From Synechococcus sp. CS-1329 (GTDB taxonomy: Bacteria; Cyanobacteriota; Cyanobacteriia; PCC-6307; Cyanobiaceae): a stretch of DNA of 63,096 nucleotides. A program made the position numbers and the translations under genes. Shown piece after piece: positions 17,423-26,706 of this stretch. The notes beneath the pieces are model-generated. The model had not been told where the DNA came from. It searched no databases and saw only the letters and a program-made list of their open reading frames with translations. Positions within the stretch are counted from its first letter, which is position 1. Every line of letters starts with the position of its first letter. The DNA is taken from the NCBI RefSeq assembly GCF_025128055.1, contig NZ_JAHLYS010000014.1, positions 1 through 63,096 of the forward strand, written 5' to 3'.

Positions 17423-18477
17423 GGCGGCGACCCCAGGCAGCTGCGCTGCTCGGGGTGGAGCAGATCGTCACAGCGGGGCAGATCGAGGGCGTTGATGGCG
17501 GCGATGAGTTGGTAGAGGCGGCCGGCGCGGCGTTGGTCGAAGTCGAAGCGCAGACAGGGCCGCAGCAGATCGTTGTCATCGCAGCTCTCCCCCAGCTCGA
17601 AATCGCCACTGCTCAGCAGGTCCTGGAAGCCGGAGCGGATCGCCAGCAGATCCGCTTCTGCAAGGGGCACGTGCAGAAGCAGCTCCAGTCCGTCGTCGCT
17701 GACGCGGGTGGTGTGGAACACCCGATAGAAGTGGCGGATCAGATCGATCGCCTCACGGGCGCTGCCGGCATGGCTGACCAGGCCACCGTCGTCCGGACCG
17801 ATCAACCCCTCCCGCTCCAGCCCGCTGAGCAGGTCCTGGGGCCACTGTTGCCAGAGCTCCGATGCCGCGGGCGCCAGCAACACCACCGGAATCGGAGCCG
17901 TACGCCCCGTCTGGATCAAGGTGAGGGCCTCAAACAGTTCATCGAGGGTGCCGAAGCCGCCAGGGAGCACCACCAGGGCATCGCTCTCCCGCAGGAAGAA
18001 CAGCTTGCGGGTGAAGAAGTAGCGAAAATCCACCAGCCGATCGCCTGCCGCCGCCACGTAGGGGTTGGGGGCCTGCTCGAAGGGGAGCTGGATGTTGAGG
18101 CCGAAGCTGTGTTCCGCTCCCGCTCCCCGGTTGGCCGCTTCCATCACCCCACCACCGGCGCCGGTGATCACCTCAAAACCAGCCGCCATCGCTTCACGGC
18201 CCACCTGTTCGGCCAGCTGATACGTGGAGCTCTGCGGCAGGCTGCGGGCTGATCCGAACACCGTGACCTTGCGGGATCTGCGGTGGGGATGGAACGCAGA
18301 GAGGGCGTCATGCAGATCGCTGAGTGCGCCGGAGATCAGCTGCCAGTCGGCCGTTTCATCGGCGATCCGGGCCATCTCCAGGATTGAGTGCAGCGACCGC
18401 TCGATCAACAGGCGGTGGGGGTGGTCAACGAGGGATTGGCCCAGCCGCTCCAGGGGGCCGGAGGCGGGCGACAGCAC
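17419..18477 (-). CDS. LOG family protein (TIGR00730-type Rossmann fold)
   Basis: About 352 aa. The Rossmann nucleotide-binding domain has the two LOG signatures, GAGGGVMEAANRGA and PGGFGTLDE, the second being the active-site motif of cytokinin phosphoribohydrolases and related nucleoside-monophosphate hydrolases. A long N-terminal helical extension (about 1-95) and a C-terminal extension (about 265-352) make it the large form common in cyanobacteria, not the short about 190-aa LOG. The frame is open upstream through trxA, but that part is antisense-type shadow. I place the start at the GTG at 18477, just downstream of the trxA stop. The substrate is inferred only at family level. Confidence 0.82.
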   Translation of the reverse strand: MLSPASGPLERLGQSLVDHPHRLLIERSLHSILEMARIADETADWQLISGALSDLHDALSAFHPHRRSRKVTVFGSARSLPQSSTYQLAEQVGREAMAAGFEVITGAGGGVMEAANRGAGAEHSFGLNIQLPFEQAPNPYVAAAGDRLVDFRYFFTRKLFFLRESDALVVLPGGFGTLDELFEALTLIQTGRTAPIPVVLLAPAASELWQQWPQDLLSGLEREGLIGPDDGGLVSHAGSAREAIDLIRHFYRVFHTTRVSDDGLELLLHVPLAEADLLAIRSGFQDLLSSGDFELGESCDDNDLLRPCLRFDFDQRRAGRLYQLIAAINALDLPRCDDLLHPEQRSCLGSPP

Positions 18478-18509
18478 TGGAGTGGTGGCGGCAGGAGCGG
18501 AGGGACTGC

Positions 18510-18833
18510 TCAGAGGTATTTGGCGATCGTGCCGGAGAGGGTGTTCTTGGGTACCGCGCCCACCACGGTGTCCACTTTCTGACCGCCCTTGAAAATCATC
18601 AGGGTGGGGATGCTGCGGATGCCGTACTGGCTGGCGACGTTGGGGTTCTCGTCGGTGTTGAGCTTGAAGACCTTCAACTTGCCTTCGAATTCCTTGGCGA
18701 TCTCGTCGACGATCGGGGCCACCATGCGGCAGGGACCACACCAGGGGGCCCAGAAATCAACCAGCACGGGCACGTCACTTTTGAGCACGTCCAGCTCAAA
18801 GGAAGCATCGGTGACGGCGGTGGCGCTGGACAT
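18510..18833 (-). CDS. trxA: Thioredoxin
   Basis: 107 aa. A canonical m-type thioredoxin: active site WCGPC at residues 31-35, preceded by VLVDFWAP, with the cis-Pro loop in [15 protein letters not shown]. It reduces target disulfides using electrons from ferredoxin- or NADPH-dependent thioredoxin reductases. It lies between the LOG-family gene (33 bp downstream) and the terminator of guaB3 upstream, so it probably has its own promoter in 18834-18905. Confidence 0.97.
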   Translation of the reverse strand: MSSATAVTDASFELDVLKSDVPVLVDFWAPWCGPCRMVAPIVDEIAKEFEGKLKVFKLNTDENPNVASQYGIRSIPTLMIFKGGQKVDTVVGAVPKNTLSGTIAKYL

Positions 18834-18909
18834 CCGAGGGAGGGGACAAGGTACCTGGAATCTAGCAACGAGGCCCTTGAATCCCCCAGTTCGGCGGGGG
18901 GACCGTAGG

Positions 18910-18936
18910 AAGACAAAATGCCCGGACGCGCCGGGC
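18910..18936 (-). terminator. Intrinsic terminator after guaB3
   Basis: On the minus strand a 6-bp G/C stem (18931-18936 with 18920-18925, five-base loop) is followed by a T-rich run (ATTTTGTCTT). It lies about 110 bp past the guaB3 stop and before trxA, fitting a Rho-independent terminator. Confidence 0.65.
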
Positions 18937-19046
18937 GGGTTGGTGTGAGGAGTGTGCGAGCCGGAGCCCCCACAGCTTGAGGTTAACGCCCGTCTCCGCT
19001 GAGACTCCGTCGTTTCGGGCCGGGCGATCGCTCCAGCGGCGCGGAT

Positions 19047-20213
19047 CTACTTGCCCATGCCCAGCTGCTGGGCTTTCTGATACACCTTGCCCTCGGTGAG
19101 CAGGGATGGAGCCACCACCACATCCACCTGTTGCATCTCCTTGATCGTGCGCGCACCAAGGGTTCCCATTGAGGTGCGCAGGGCACCGAGGAGATTCTGG
19201 GTGCCGTCGTCGAGGCTGGCGGGCCCGCGCAGGATCTTCTCAAGGCTGCCGGTGGTGCCGACGCTGATCCTGGTGCCCCGCGGCAGCACGGGGCTGGGGG
19301 TGGCCATGCCCCAGTGGAAGCCCCGGCCGGGGGCTTCCGTGGCCCGGGCGATCGGTGAGCCGATCATCACCGCATCGGCACCGCAGGCGATGCACTTGCA
19401 GATGTCTCCGCCGGTGACGATGCCGCCGTCGGCAACGATCGGCACGTACCGGCCGGTCTCCCGTTCGTGGTCGTCGCGGGCGGAGGCGCAATCGGCCACG
19501 GCTGTGGCCTGTGGGATGCCCACTCCCAGCACGCCCCTTGAGGTGCAGGCGGCACCGGGGCCAATGCCCACCATCACCGCGGCGGCGCCGGCACGCATCA
19601 GCTCGAGGGCCACCTCATAGGTGACGCAGTTGCCGATCACCACTGGAATGCCGAGATCACGGCAGAGGGCGGCCAGATCGAGGGTCTCGCGGCCGGCCGG
19701 ACCGATGTGGTCGGTGGAGACCACCGTGGCCTGGACAAAAAAGAGATCGGCGCCGGCTTCGGCCACCGCCTGACCGAAGCGCAGGGCTGCCGCCGGGGTG
19801 GCACTGACGGCGGCGATGCCCCCGCCGGCTTTGATCGCCGCGATGCGCTGGCGGATCAGGTCTTCGCGCACGGGCTGCGCGTAGAGCTCCTGCATCAGCG
19901 GCACGAAGGCTTCCTTGCCCACCGCCGCCATGCGATCCAGGATCGGATTGGGGTCGTCGTAGCGACACTGGACCCCCTCGAGGTTCAGCACCCCCAGGGC
20001 CCCGAGCCGGGACAGTTCCACCGCCATCGCCACATCGACCACACCGTCCATGGCGCTGGCGATGATCGGGATCTCCCGCTCAATGCCGGCAATGGTCCAG
20101 CGACTGTCCGTCACCTCGGGATCCACGGTGCGACCGCCGGGCACCAGGGCGATCTCGTCGATCCCATAGGCGCGGCGAATGGTTCGGGATCGACCTAACT
20201 GAATGGACACCAC
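19047..20213 (-). CDS. guaB3: GuaB3-family IMP dehydrogenase-related protein
   Basis: 388 aa TIM-barrel protein of the IMP dehydrogenase/GMP reductase superfamily. It lacks the CBS domains of ordinary about 490-aa GuaB. The catalytic Cys is Cys223 in GIGPGAACTSRGVLG, the phosphate loop is VVADGGIVTGGDI, and the N-terminus (GIDEIALVPGGRTVDPEVTD) is diagnostic of the GuaB3 branch found in cyanobacteria and actinobacteria. The role is in guanine nucleotide metabolism. Whether it runs as IMP dehydrogenase or in another direction is not decided by sequence. It has its own terminator. A HIP1 octamer (GCGATCGC, 19024-19031) lies just after the stop. Confidence 0.9.
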   Translation of the reverse strand: MVSIQLGRSRTIRRAYGIDEIALVPGGRTVDPEVTDSRWTIAGIEREIPIIASAMDGVVDVAMAVELSRLGALGVLNLEGVQCRYDDPNPILDRMAAVGKEAFVPLMQELYAQPVREDLIRQRIAAIKAGGGIAAVSATPAAALRFGQAVAEAGADLFFVQATVVSTDHIGPAGRETLDLAALCRDLGIPVVIGNCVTYEVALELMRAGAAAVMVGIGPGAACTSRGVLGVGIPQATAVADCASARDDHERETGRYVPIVADGGIVTGGDICKCIACGADAVMIGSPIARATEAPGRGFHWGMATPSPVLPRGTRISVGTTGSLEKILRGPASLDDGTQNLLGALRTSMGTLGARTIKEMQQVDVVVAPSLLTEGKVYQKAQQLGMGK

Positions 20214-20270
20214 TGGGGTTTCTGCAGTCGGGCCAAGCTATCAACCGGTCTGGCCAGTCCAAGGCTGCAG

Positions 20271-20296
20271 CAACCCTGAGGCTGACCTCAGGGTTG
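20271..20296 (-). terminator. Hairpin at the end of the CAAD gene
   Basis: A perfect 11-bp inverted repeat (20271-20281 with 20286-20296, four-base loop) overlaps the stop codon of the CAAD gene at 20288. No T-run follows on the minus strand, so termination is plausible but not certain. Confidence 0.45.
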
Positions 20297-20971
20297 ACCG
20301 CGAAAGGCTGCCCAGCGCTGCCGCCACGAGGCCAGCAGAGCCTGTCGGTCGCTGCTGCGCGCCAGGCGGGTGAGCCCGAAGCGGCCCAGCCAGATCACCC
20401 CGGCCAGCTCCAGCAGGCCCGGCAGCAGGGGCAGGCTCTCGATCGCCCCCAGCAGGGCGGCGTAGATCCGCAGCAGCAGCAGCAGACCCACAAAGCCCGC
20501 CAGCAGCTTCAGGGGGCCGGCGTACTGGTGCAGCAGCTGCTGGATGTCTCCCTGGCTGAACCAGTCGCGCAGTTTGCCGCGCAGCAGCTCCCACTCGCCG
20601 CCTCCGTCGCTGGCGGCACTGTCTTCGCTGGCAGGGATGGAGAGGCTGCTGGCCACGGCTGGATCGGCCGTGGGCTCCACAACCGGCGTGGACTCCACAA
20701 CAGCAGTGGGTTCCACAACAGGAGTGGGTTGAACTTCTGGTTCAGGGGCGGGCTGGGCCGTGGCTGGAGGCTCAACTGAAGCCTGGGGCTGGGCCTGGGC
20801 CTGGGGCTCAGGCTCAGGCTCAGGCTCGCCTGCTGCCTGGGGAGCTGGATCAGCCACGGGCTCGGTGGCTGGCGCTGGCTCGGTGCCAGGACCCCCCTCA
20901 CCGAAGGCAGGCGGGGATGGCGGGTCCTGGCCCTGCTCGGGCTCATGGGATGCAGCTGAGGACTCGACCAT
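20288..20971 (-). CDS. CAAD/CURT1-like thylakoid membrane protein
   Basis: 227 aa. The first about 130 residues are a low-complexity Pro/Glu/Ala/Val region (EPEPEPEPQ and VVEPT-type repeats). The C-terminal about 90 residues contain two closely spaced membrane helices (LKLLAGFVGLLLLLRIYAAL, then LPGLLELAGVIWLGRFGL) followed by a basic amphipathic tail, the layout of the CAAD domain related to plant CURT1 thylakoid-curvature proteins. The helical Trp/Phe segment WELLRGKLRDWF precedes the first span. The cytoplasmic disordered N-terminus is unusually long. Function by family: thylakoid membrane shape or anchoring. Confidence 0.72.
   Translation of the reverse strand: MVESSAASHEPEQGQDPPSPPAFGEGGPGTEPAPATEPVADPAPQAAGEPEPEPEPQAQAQPQASVEPPATAQPAPEPEVQPTPVVEPTAVVESTPVVEPTADPAVASSLSIPASEDSAASDGGGEWELLRGKLRDWFSQGDIQQLLHQYAGPLKLLAGFVGLLLLLRIYAALLGAIESLPLLPGLLELAGVIWLGRFGLTRLARSSDRQALLASWRQRWAAFRGQP
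20673..20726 (-). repeat. Three 18-bp tandem repeats inside the CAAD gene
   Basis: Units 20673-20690, 20691-20708 and 20709-20726 differ at a few positions and encode VVEPT/VVEST-type hexapeptides in the disordered region, so copy number can change without breaking frame. Confidence 0.75.
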
Positions 20972-21040
20972 CGGTTATCAGGCAAAACCGCCGGTGGAGC
21001 TTACGTCGTTTCCTTCGGCTTGTTCATGCTGCCGCTGCCC

Positions 21041-22204
21041 TCAGCCTTCGAGGGGAATCAGGCCCGGGCGATCACTGAGGGGGAGCAGGGGAAGTCGCAG
21101 GGGAAAGGAGCCCTCACGCAGGCGCTGGATCAGTTCGGCGCCGATCTCCTCGGCCAGGCGCGGACTGTGGGCCGGGGCGCAGCGCAGCCTGCGGGCGTCC
21201 ACCTGGATCTCACCGGCGAGCAGGTGGCTGTAGGGAACGAAGCCGAAGCTGGGCCGGATCCGGCGGGGGATGGAAAAATCGAGCACGGGGGCCTCGAGCT
21301 GGTCGTCGCCGCAGGCGGCCTGGCGGGCCACGGCCAGATTGATCAGAGGAACCGGTGCTGCGATCGCCACCAGCAGGGCACTGCCGTGGCCTTCGAAATG
21401 GCAGGGGCGGATCCACTCGGCCTTCAGGTCCGCCAGATCGACGCTCAGCGCCGCCACGGCCCCCGGCCCACGGGCATGGCCGCTGGGCAGCCGCCGGATC
21501 TGAGGCTGGTGGCCGCTGCCGGCGCCGATCACCCAGCCGATCGCCCCGGCCACCAGCACCGGTGAGCCTGGGCCCAGCAGGCTGAGCCCAGGCATGGTCA
21601 GGCCGATGCTGCGGCAGCCAGCACTGCTGTACAGGGCGCTGCCATAGGGGCCCAGCAGGGGGCCGTAGGGGCTGTGGGTGACCCCCTCGGCGCTGCTCAC
21701 GGCCACGATGCCGTTCTCGCTGATGGCGCGATGCAGTAGCAGGCGTGCCACACCAAGACGGTCGAGCTGAAGACGGGTCTGCAGTTCCCGGCGCGGATGC
21801 AGGGTCGTGCCTTCGCCACTGGCCACCAGCTCCACCTCCAGCCCCGCCAGCAACCTGGCCAACACCTGGGCGCCGCCCTGCTGCTCCGGGTCCGAGATCC
21901 CGCCCCCGATCGGCAGGGTCAGGCCGCCGCTGCCGCTGGCTCCGAGGGCCAGCACCCCGTCCAGCCGCGCCTCACGCAGGCGCATGGGCGGATCACAGGG
22001 GCCGAGGCTGAGCTGGAGCGTGGCCTGATCGCTGAACTCGGCATTGGCCGCCACCACCACATCGGTGCTGGCATACGCCGTCTCCAGTCCTTCGGCGGCT
22101 ACCAGGGCGCGGAACTCCGCGCCGTCGCGCACCGCCAGGTCACCGGTGCTCTGGCGCTCCAGCAGCTGCGCTTGTGTGCGGGAGCTGGGGGGGGCGGAGC
22201 TCAT
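21041..22204 (-). CDS. DUF39 / HcyBio family protein (homocysteine biosynthesis type)
   Basis: About 387 aa from the Met at 22204; a longer frame to 22285 lacks conservation-like character. It matches the COG1900 family known from methanogens, where members take part in sulfide-dependent homocysteine formation from aspartate semialdehyde. Features I can see: an early TDVVVAANAEF segment, a GPCDPPMR Cys motif, the glycine-rich GAIGWVIGAGSGHQP and a conserved Cys in PCHFEGHGSALLV. In a cyanobacterium the same chemistry is possible but unproven. It is divergently arranged with gyrA, 68 bp away. Confidence 0.75.
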   Translation of the reverse strand: MSSAPPSSRTQAQLLERQSTGDLAVRDGAEFRALVAAEGLETAYASTDVVVAANAEFSDQATLQLSLGPCDPPMRLREARLDGVLALGASGSGGLTLPIGGGISDPEQQGGAQVLARLLAGLEVELVASGEGTTLHPRRELQTRLQLDRLGVARLLLHRAISENGIVAVSSAEGVTHSPYGPLLGPYGSALYSSAGCRSIGLTMPGLSLLGPGSPVLVAGAIGWVIGAGSGHQPQIRRLPSGHARGPGAVAALSVDLADLKAEWIRPCHFEGHGSALLVAIAAPVPLINLAVARQAACGDDQLEAPVLDFSIPRRIRPSFGFVPYSHLLAGEIQVDARRLRCAPAHSPRLAEEIGAELIQRLREGSFPLRLPLLPLSDRPGLIPLEG

Positions 22205-22272
22205 CGGTGCAGGCAGCCTGAAGACGGTGGACCCAGCCTCGCTTAACCTGGCCTTCGGCAGTGTGGTGCGAG

Positions 22273-24909
22273 ATGGCGGATCCAACGGGTCCCGGCGAAT
22301 CCGACGGGCGGATCATCCAGACAGACCTGCGCAATGAGATGTCGCGCTCCTATCTGGAGTACGCGATGAGCGTGATCGTGGGCCGGGCTCTGCCCGATGC
22401 CCGCGACGGGCTCAAACCGGTGCACCGGCGCATCCTCTACGCGATGTACGAGCTCGGTCTCACCAGCGATCGGCCCTACCGCAAGTGCGCCCGGGTGGTG
22501 GGCGAAGTGCTCGGCAAATACCACCCCCACGGGGATACGGCCGTCTACGACGCCCTGGTGCGCATGGCCCAGGACTTCTCGATGCGCATGCCGCTGATCG
22601 ATGGTCACGGCAACTTCGGCTCGGTCGACAACGACCCTCCGGCGGCGATGCGATACACCGAATCACGGCTGCAGGCCCTCACCACCGACAGCCTGCTGGA
22701 GGACATCGAAGCGGAAACCGTCGATTACATCGACAACTTCGACGGTTCCCAGCAGGAACCCACGGTGATGCCGGCGCGGGTGCCGCACCTGCTGCTGAAT
22801 GGCTCCTCGGGCATCGCGGTGGGTATGGCCACCAACATTCCCCCCCACAACCTCACCGAACTGATCAATGGCCTGCTGGCCCTGATCGCTGATCCTGATC
22901 TTGAGGAGAGGGCCCTGCTGGCGCTGATCCCCGGGCCTGATTTCCCCACCGGCGGCCAGATTCTCGGCCGCCGCGGCATCCGCGAGACCTACACCACCGG
23001 CCGCGGCTCGGTGACCATGCGCGGAGTGGCCGCGATCGAAACGCTGGAAATTCCCGGCCGCCCCGATCGCGATGCGGTGATCATCACCGAACTTCCCTAT
23101 CAAACCAACAAGGCGGCGCTGATCGAGCGCATCGCCGAGATGGTGAATGATAAGAAGCTCGATGGCATTTCCGACATCCGCGATGAGAGTGATCGCGATG
23201 GCATGCGCATCGTGATCGAGTTGCGCCGCGATGCTTATCCGCAGGTGGTGCTCAACAACCTGTTCAAGCTCACGCCGCTGCAGAGCAACTTCAGCGCCCA
23301 CATGCTGGCGCTGGTGAACAGTGAGCCGGTGCTGCTCACCCTGCGGCGCATGCTCGAGGTGTTCCTCGAATTCCGCATCGAAACAATCGAGCGGCGCACC
23401 CGCTATCTGCTGCGCAAGGCCGAGGAGAGGGACCATATCCTGCTGGGTCTGCTGCTGGCGCTCGATCAGCTCGATCCGATCATCGCCCTGATCCGGGCGG
23501 CCTCGGATGCGGCCACAGCCCGCCTGCAGCTGCAGGAGCGCCATGGCCTCAGTGAGATTCAGTCGGATGCGATTCTGCAGATGCAGCTGCGCCGGCTCAC
23601 AGCCCTTGAGGCCGACAAGATCCGTCTGGAGCATGAGGATCTTGTCACCAAGATCGCTGATTACAAAGACATTCTGGGCCGGCGTGAGCGCGTGCTCGCT
23701 TTGATCGAAGCGGAGTTGGTTCAGCTGCGCGAGCGCTATCCATCGGAGCGCCGCACCGAGATCCTTGATCTGGAGGGTGGGCTCGAAGACATCGATCTGA
23801 TCGCCAATGAGCGGTCGGTGGTGCTGCTCACCGAGAACGGCTACCTCAAGCGCATGCCGGTGAGCGAGTTCGAGGCCACCAGCCGCGGCACTCGCGGCAA
23901 GGCCGGCACCCGCAGCCAGGGTGAGGAGGCCGTGCGGCTGTTCATCAGTTGCAACGACCACGACACCCTGCTGCTGTTCAGTGATCGTGGTGTGGTCTAT
24001 GCCGTTCCCGCCTATCGGGTGCCGGTGGGCAGCCGCGGTGCCAAGGGCACTCCGGTGGTGCAGTTGCTGCCGATTCCCCGCGAAGAGCAGATCACGTCTC
24101 TGGTGGCGGTGAGTGCCTTCGACGACGATGTTCAGCTGCTGATGCTCACCAGCGGCGGCTACATCAAGCGCACCCGGCTGTCGGCTTTCGCCAACATCCG
24201 CTCCAACGGCCTGATCGCCATCAGCCTCGAAGAGGGCGACGCCCTGCGCTGGGCACGGCTGGCCCTGCCGGGTGACAGCGTGCTGATCGGCTCCCTCAAG
24301 GGCATGACGATCCACTTCCGCCTCACCGATGGCGAACTGCGCCCCCTGGGCCGCACCGCCCGTGGTGTGCGCGCCATGGCCCTGCGCAGTGGCGATGAGC
24401 TGGTGAGCATGGACGTGCTGCCGGCCGAACTGGCGGATCAGGTGGCCAGCTCGTCGGCTTCGGCCGGCGAGGAGGAGGAGCCTCCGGAGGCCGGTGAGAG
24501 CGCCGAGGGCCCCTGGGTGCTGGTGGCCTCCGCCAGTGGGCTGGGCAAGCGGGTGCCGGTCACCCAGTTCCGTCTGCAGCGCCGGGCCGGCCTGGGCCTG
24601 CGTGCCATCAAGTTCCGCCGCGATGGTGACGTGCTGGTGGGGCTGACGGTGATGGGCGCCGGCGAGGAACTGCTGCTGGTGAGTGAGCGGGGGGTGATCG
24701 TGCGCATGCAGGCCGACAACATCCCCCAGCAATCGCGGGCCGCCACGGGGGTGCGCCTGCAGAAGCTCGACAGCGGTGATCGTCTCAGCGAGGTGGTGCT
24801 GGTGCCCCCGGCCCCCGACGACGAAGAGCTCGCCGATGTTGCTGAGGCCACTGATCCCGCTGCCAGCGCAGACACCTCTGAGATCCCCTCGCCACCGGAG
24901 TCCCCCTGA
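22273..24909 (+). CDS. gyrA: DNA gyrase subunit A
   Basis: 878 aa from the ATG at 22273; a GTG four codons upstream is also in frame. The breakage-reunion domain has the catalytic Arg127-Tyr128 pair in AAMRYTESR and the quinolone-pocket loop [10 protein letters not shown], with Thr at the E. coli Ser83 position. The C-terminal beta-pinwheel (about 510 onward) carries repeated blades. The box that is QRRGGKG in many GyrA proteins reads QRRAGLG here, and a related [10 protein letters not shown] lies earlier. The acidic tail ends in PPESP. Negative supercoiling with GyrB, which is elsewhere. Confidence 0.93.
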   Translation: MADPTGPGESDGRIIQTDLRNEMSRSYLEYAMSVIVGRALPDARDGLKPVHRRILYAMYELGLTSDRPYRKCARVVGEVLGKYHPHGDTAVYDALVRMAQDFSMRMPLIDGHGNFGSVDNDPPAAMRYTESRLQALTTDSLLEDIEAETVDYIDNFDGSQQEPTVMPARVPHLLLNGSSGIAVGMATNIPPHNLTELINGLLALIADPDLEERALLALIPGPDFPTGGQILGRRGIRETYTTGRGSVTMRGVAAIETLEIPGRPDRDAVIITELPYQTNKAALIERIAEMVNDKKLDGISDIRDESDRDGMRIVIELRRDAYPQVVLNNLFKLTPLQSNFSAHMLALVNSEPVLLTLRRMLEVFLEFRIETIERRTRYLLRKAEERDHILLGLLLALDQLDPIIALIRAASDAATARLQLQERHGLSEIQSDAILQMQLRRLTALEADKIRLEHEDLVTKIADYKDILGRRERVLALIEAELVQLRERYPSERRTEILDLEGGLEDIDLIANERSVVLLTENGYLKRMPVSEFEATSRGTRGKAGTRSQGEEAVRLFISCNDHDTLLLFSDRGVVYAVPAYRVPVGSRGAKGTPVVQLLPIPREEQITSLVAVSAFDDDVQLLMLTSGGYIKRTRLSAFANIRSNGLIAISLEEGDALRWARLALPGDSVLIGSLKGMTIHFRLTDGELRPLGRTARGVRAMALRSGDELVSMDVLPAELADQVASSSASAGEEEEPPEAGESAEGPWVLVASASGLGKRVPVTQFRLQRRAGLGLRAIKFRRDGDVLVGLTVMGAGEELLLVSERGVIVRMQADNIPQQSRAATGVRLQKLDSGDRLSEVVLVPPAPDDEELADVAEATDPAASADTSEIPSPPESP

Positions 24910-24929
24910 CACCAGCCTCCGCCGTCGAT

Positions 24930-26144
24930 GTGCTGGTGCTCGGGGCCGGTCCTGCGGGGCTGGCCATCGCCAGCGAGCTTGTCCCCCTCGGCCTGAAGGT
25001 GATGGGGCTTTCGGCAGACGACCCCACCAGCCCTTGGCCGAACACCTACGGCATCTGGGCAGCGGAGCTGGATCAGCTCCACCTGTCCCATCTGCTCCAA
25101 CACCGCTGGTCGAATTGCGTCAGCTACTTCGGCGCCGATCCTGTGGCCCTCAGCCGCGACTACGGCCTGTTTGATGCCGACAAACTTCAGCGCCACTGGC
25201 TGGGGCGTTGCTCCGGCATGGACTGGCGGCGGGGTCTGGCGGCTGAGCTGAGCCACGATGCCCAGGGCTCCCAGGTGACCACCCGGGAGGGGGAGGTGCT
25301 CAGGGCCCGCCTGGTGATCGACACCACGGGCCACGATCCGGTGTTCGTGCAACGGCCGGCCCTGGGGCCGGTGGCGGCCCAGGCGGCCTATGGAATCGTG
25401 GGCACCTTCACCGCGGATCCGGTGCCGCCGGGCCAGTTCGTGTTGATGGACTACCGCAGCGAGCATCTGAGCGCGGAGGAGCGCCAGGGACCCCCCACGT
25501 TCCTCTACGCCATGGATCTGGGCGAGGGGCGTTTCTTTGTGGAGGAAACCTCCCTGGCCCTGGCGCCACCGGTGCCCATTGCGGTGCTTCAGGACCGCCT
25601 GCAGCGGCGGCTGGCCCACCGGGGCGTGGCGGTGCTGCAGCAGGAGCACGAGGAGCGCTGCCTGTTTCCGATGAACCTGCCCCTGCCCGACCTCAGCCAG
25701 CGGGTGCTGGGCTTCGGAGGAGCCGCCAGCCTGGTGCACCCCGCTTCGGGTTACCTGGTGGGCTCCCTGCTGCGGCGCGCCCCTGGCCTGGCGGCTGCCA
25801 TTGCCTCAGGCCTGGCACGGCCCGACCTCGACGCTGCCCAGGTGGCCGAGCTGGCCTGGGCCACCCTCTGGACCCCGGAGCTGGTGCGCAAGCACGGCAT
25901 TTACCAGTTCGGCCTGGAGAAGTTGATGCGCTTCTCCGAGCAGGAGCTGCGCCAGTTCTTCAGCACCTTCTTTGACCTGCCCCAGCGTCAGTGGTATGGA
26001 TTTTTGAGCAACACCCTCAGCCTCAGCGAGCTGGTGGTGGCGATGCTGCGCCTGTTTGCCAAGGCACCGGCAGCAGTGCGCTGGGGACTGATGCAGCTGA
26101 AGGGACGCGAAGCGGCCCTGCTGGGGCGAGCCCTGCGGGGATAG
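24930..26144 (+). CDS. crtL: Lycopene cyclase, CrtL type
   Basis: About 404 aa FAD/NAD-dependent cyclase that forms beta- (or epsilon-) ionone rings on lycopene. The dinucleotide-binding motif is VLGAGPAGLAIA at the N-terminus, then PWPNTYGIW, a cyclase hallmark, VIDTTGHDPVF, and the C-terminal FGGAASLVHPASGYLVG and KHGIYQFGLEKLM motifs. The assigned GTG at 24930 truncates the beta strand before GAGPAG. Eight upstream codons starting with a CTG at 24906 that overlaps the gyrA stop would restore a normal N-terminus. Beta versus epsilon specificity is not resolved. Confidence 0.88.
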   Translation: MLVLGAGPAGLAIASELVPLGLKVMGLSADDPTSPWPNTYGIWAAELDQLHLSHLLQHRWSNCVSYFGADPVALSRDYGLFDADKLQRHWLGRCSGMDWRRGLAAELSHDAQGSQVTTREGEVLRARLVIDTTGHDPVFVQRPALGPVAAQAAYGIVGTFTADPVPPGQFVLMDYRSEHLSAEERQGPPTFLYAMDLGEGRFFVEETSLALAPPVPIAVLQDRLQRRLAHRGVAVLQQEHEERCLFPMNLPLPDLSQRVLGFGGAASLVHPASGYLVGSLLRRAPGLAAAIASGLARPDLDAAQVAELAWATLWTPELVRKHGIYQFGLEKLMRFSEQELRQFFSTFFDLPQRQWYGFLSNTLSLSELVVAMLRLFAKAPAAVRWGLMQLKGREAALLGRALRG

Positions 26145-26158
26145 CCGCTGCGCCGCCC

Positions 26159-26602
26159 TCAGCGGAACACCAGCACCGGTAAGGGCGCATGGATCAGCAT
26201 CCGCTGGGTCTGGCTGCCCAGCAACAGACCGCTCAGGCCCCGGCGGCCATGGGAGGCCATGAAGATGAGATCGCAGCCGTGCTGAGCAGCCGCCTCGATG
26301 ATGGCCTCATGGGGCAGATCGTTGATCACCCCCTCACCGCTGCAGGGCACACCGGCACTCTCGGCCACCGCCTGAGCGTCCGCGAGAATTCGCTCGGCAT
26401 TCTCCCGTGCCACCACGCTGAGGTTTTCCAGCGTGCCGGCATCGAGCATGGTGCCGGTGCCCACCATCGACACCGGCAGGACACTGCGGGCATTGAAGAA
26501 GGTGAGGCGCGCACCCATCTCCTTGGCGAAGGCCACGGCCCCATGGACGGCCTTGGCTGAGACGTCGGATCCGTCGATGGGAACGAGCAGATGGGAGTAC
26601 AT
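26159..26602 (-). CDS. Universal stress protein (UspA family)
   Basis: 147 aa from the Met at 26602 (MYSHLLVPIDGSDVS). A single Usp domain. The ATP-binding signature G-2x-G-9x-G(S) is visible as GRRGLSGLLLGSQ, preceded by DLIFMASHG. The product belongs to the ATP-binding dimeric Usp group, general stress or signalling proteins without a defined reaction. It is convergent with the cyclase gene (14 bp between stops) and downstream of nothing obvious. Confidence 0.88.
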   Translation of the reverse strand: MYSHLLVPIDGSDVSAKAVHGAVAFAKEMGARLTFFNARSVLPVSMVGTGTMLDAGTLENLSVVARENAERILADAQAVAESAGVPCSGEGVINDLPHEAIIEAAAQHGCDLIFMASHGRRGLSGLLLGSQTQRMLIHAPLPVLVFR

Positions 26603-26706
26603 GGCTGCAGGCCTGGAGGTGGCCAGCCCGGAGAAGTCCTTGGCCGAAAGCGTACCCGGGCTGGTGCCGAAGCCCCTCGCTTCAGCGAAGGGCATGGAAG
26701 CTCAAG

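Noticed and set aside
18478-18741. N-terminal extension of the LOG-family gene across trxA
   Set aside because: The translation there is an out-of-frame copy of trxA sequence, Arg/His/Pro-rich, and the family does not have it. I start the gene at 18477.
22663-24912. 749-codon minus-strand open frame opposite gyrA
   Set aside because: Shadow of gyrA: His/Gln/Gly-rich with no domain, while the plus strand has intact GyrA motifs.
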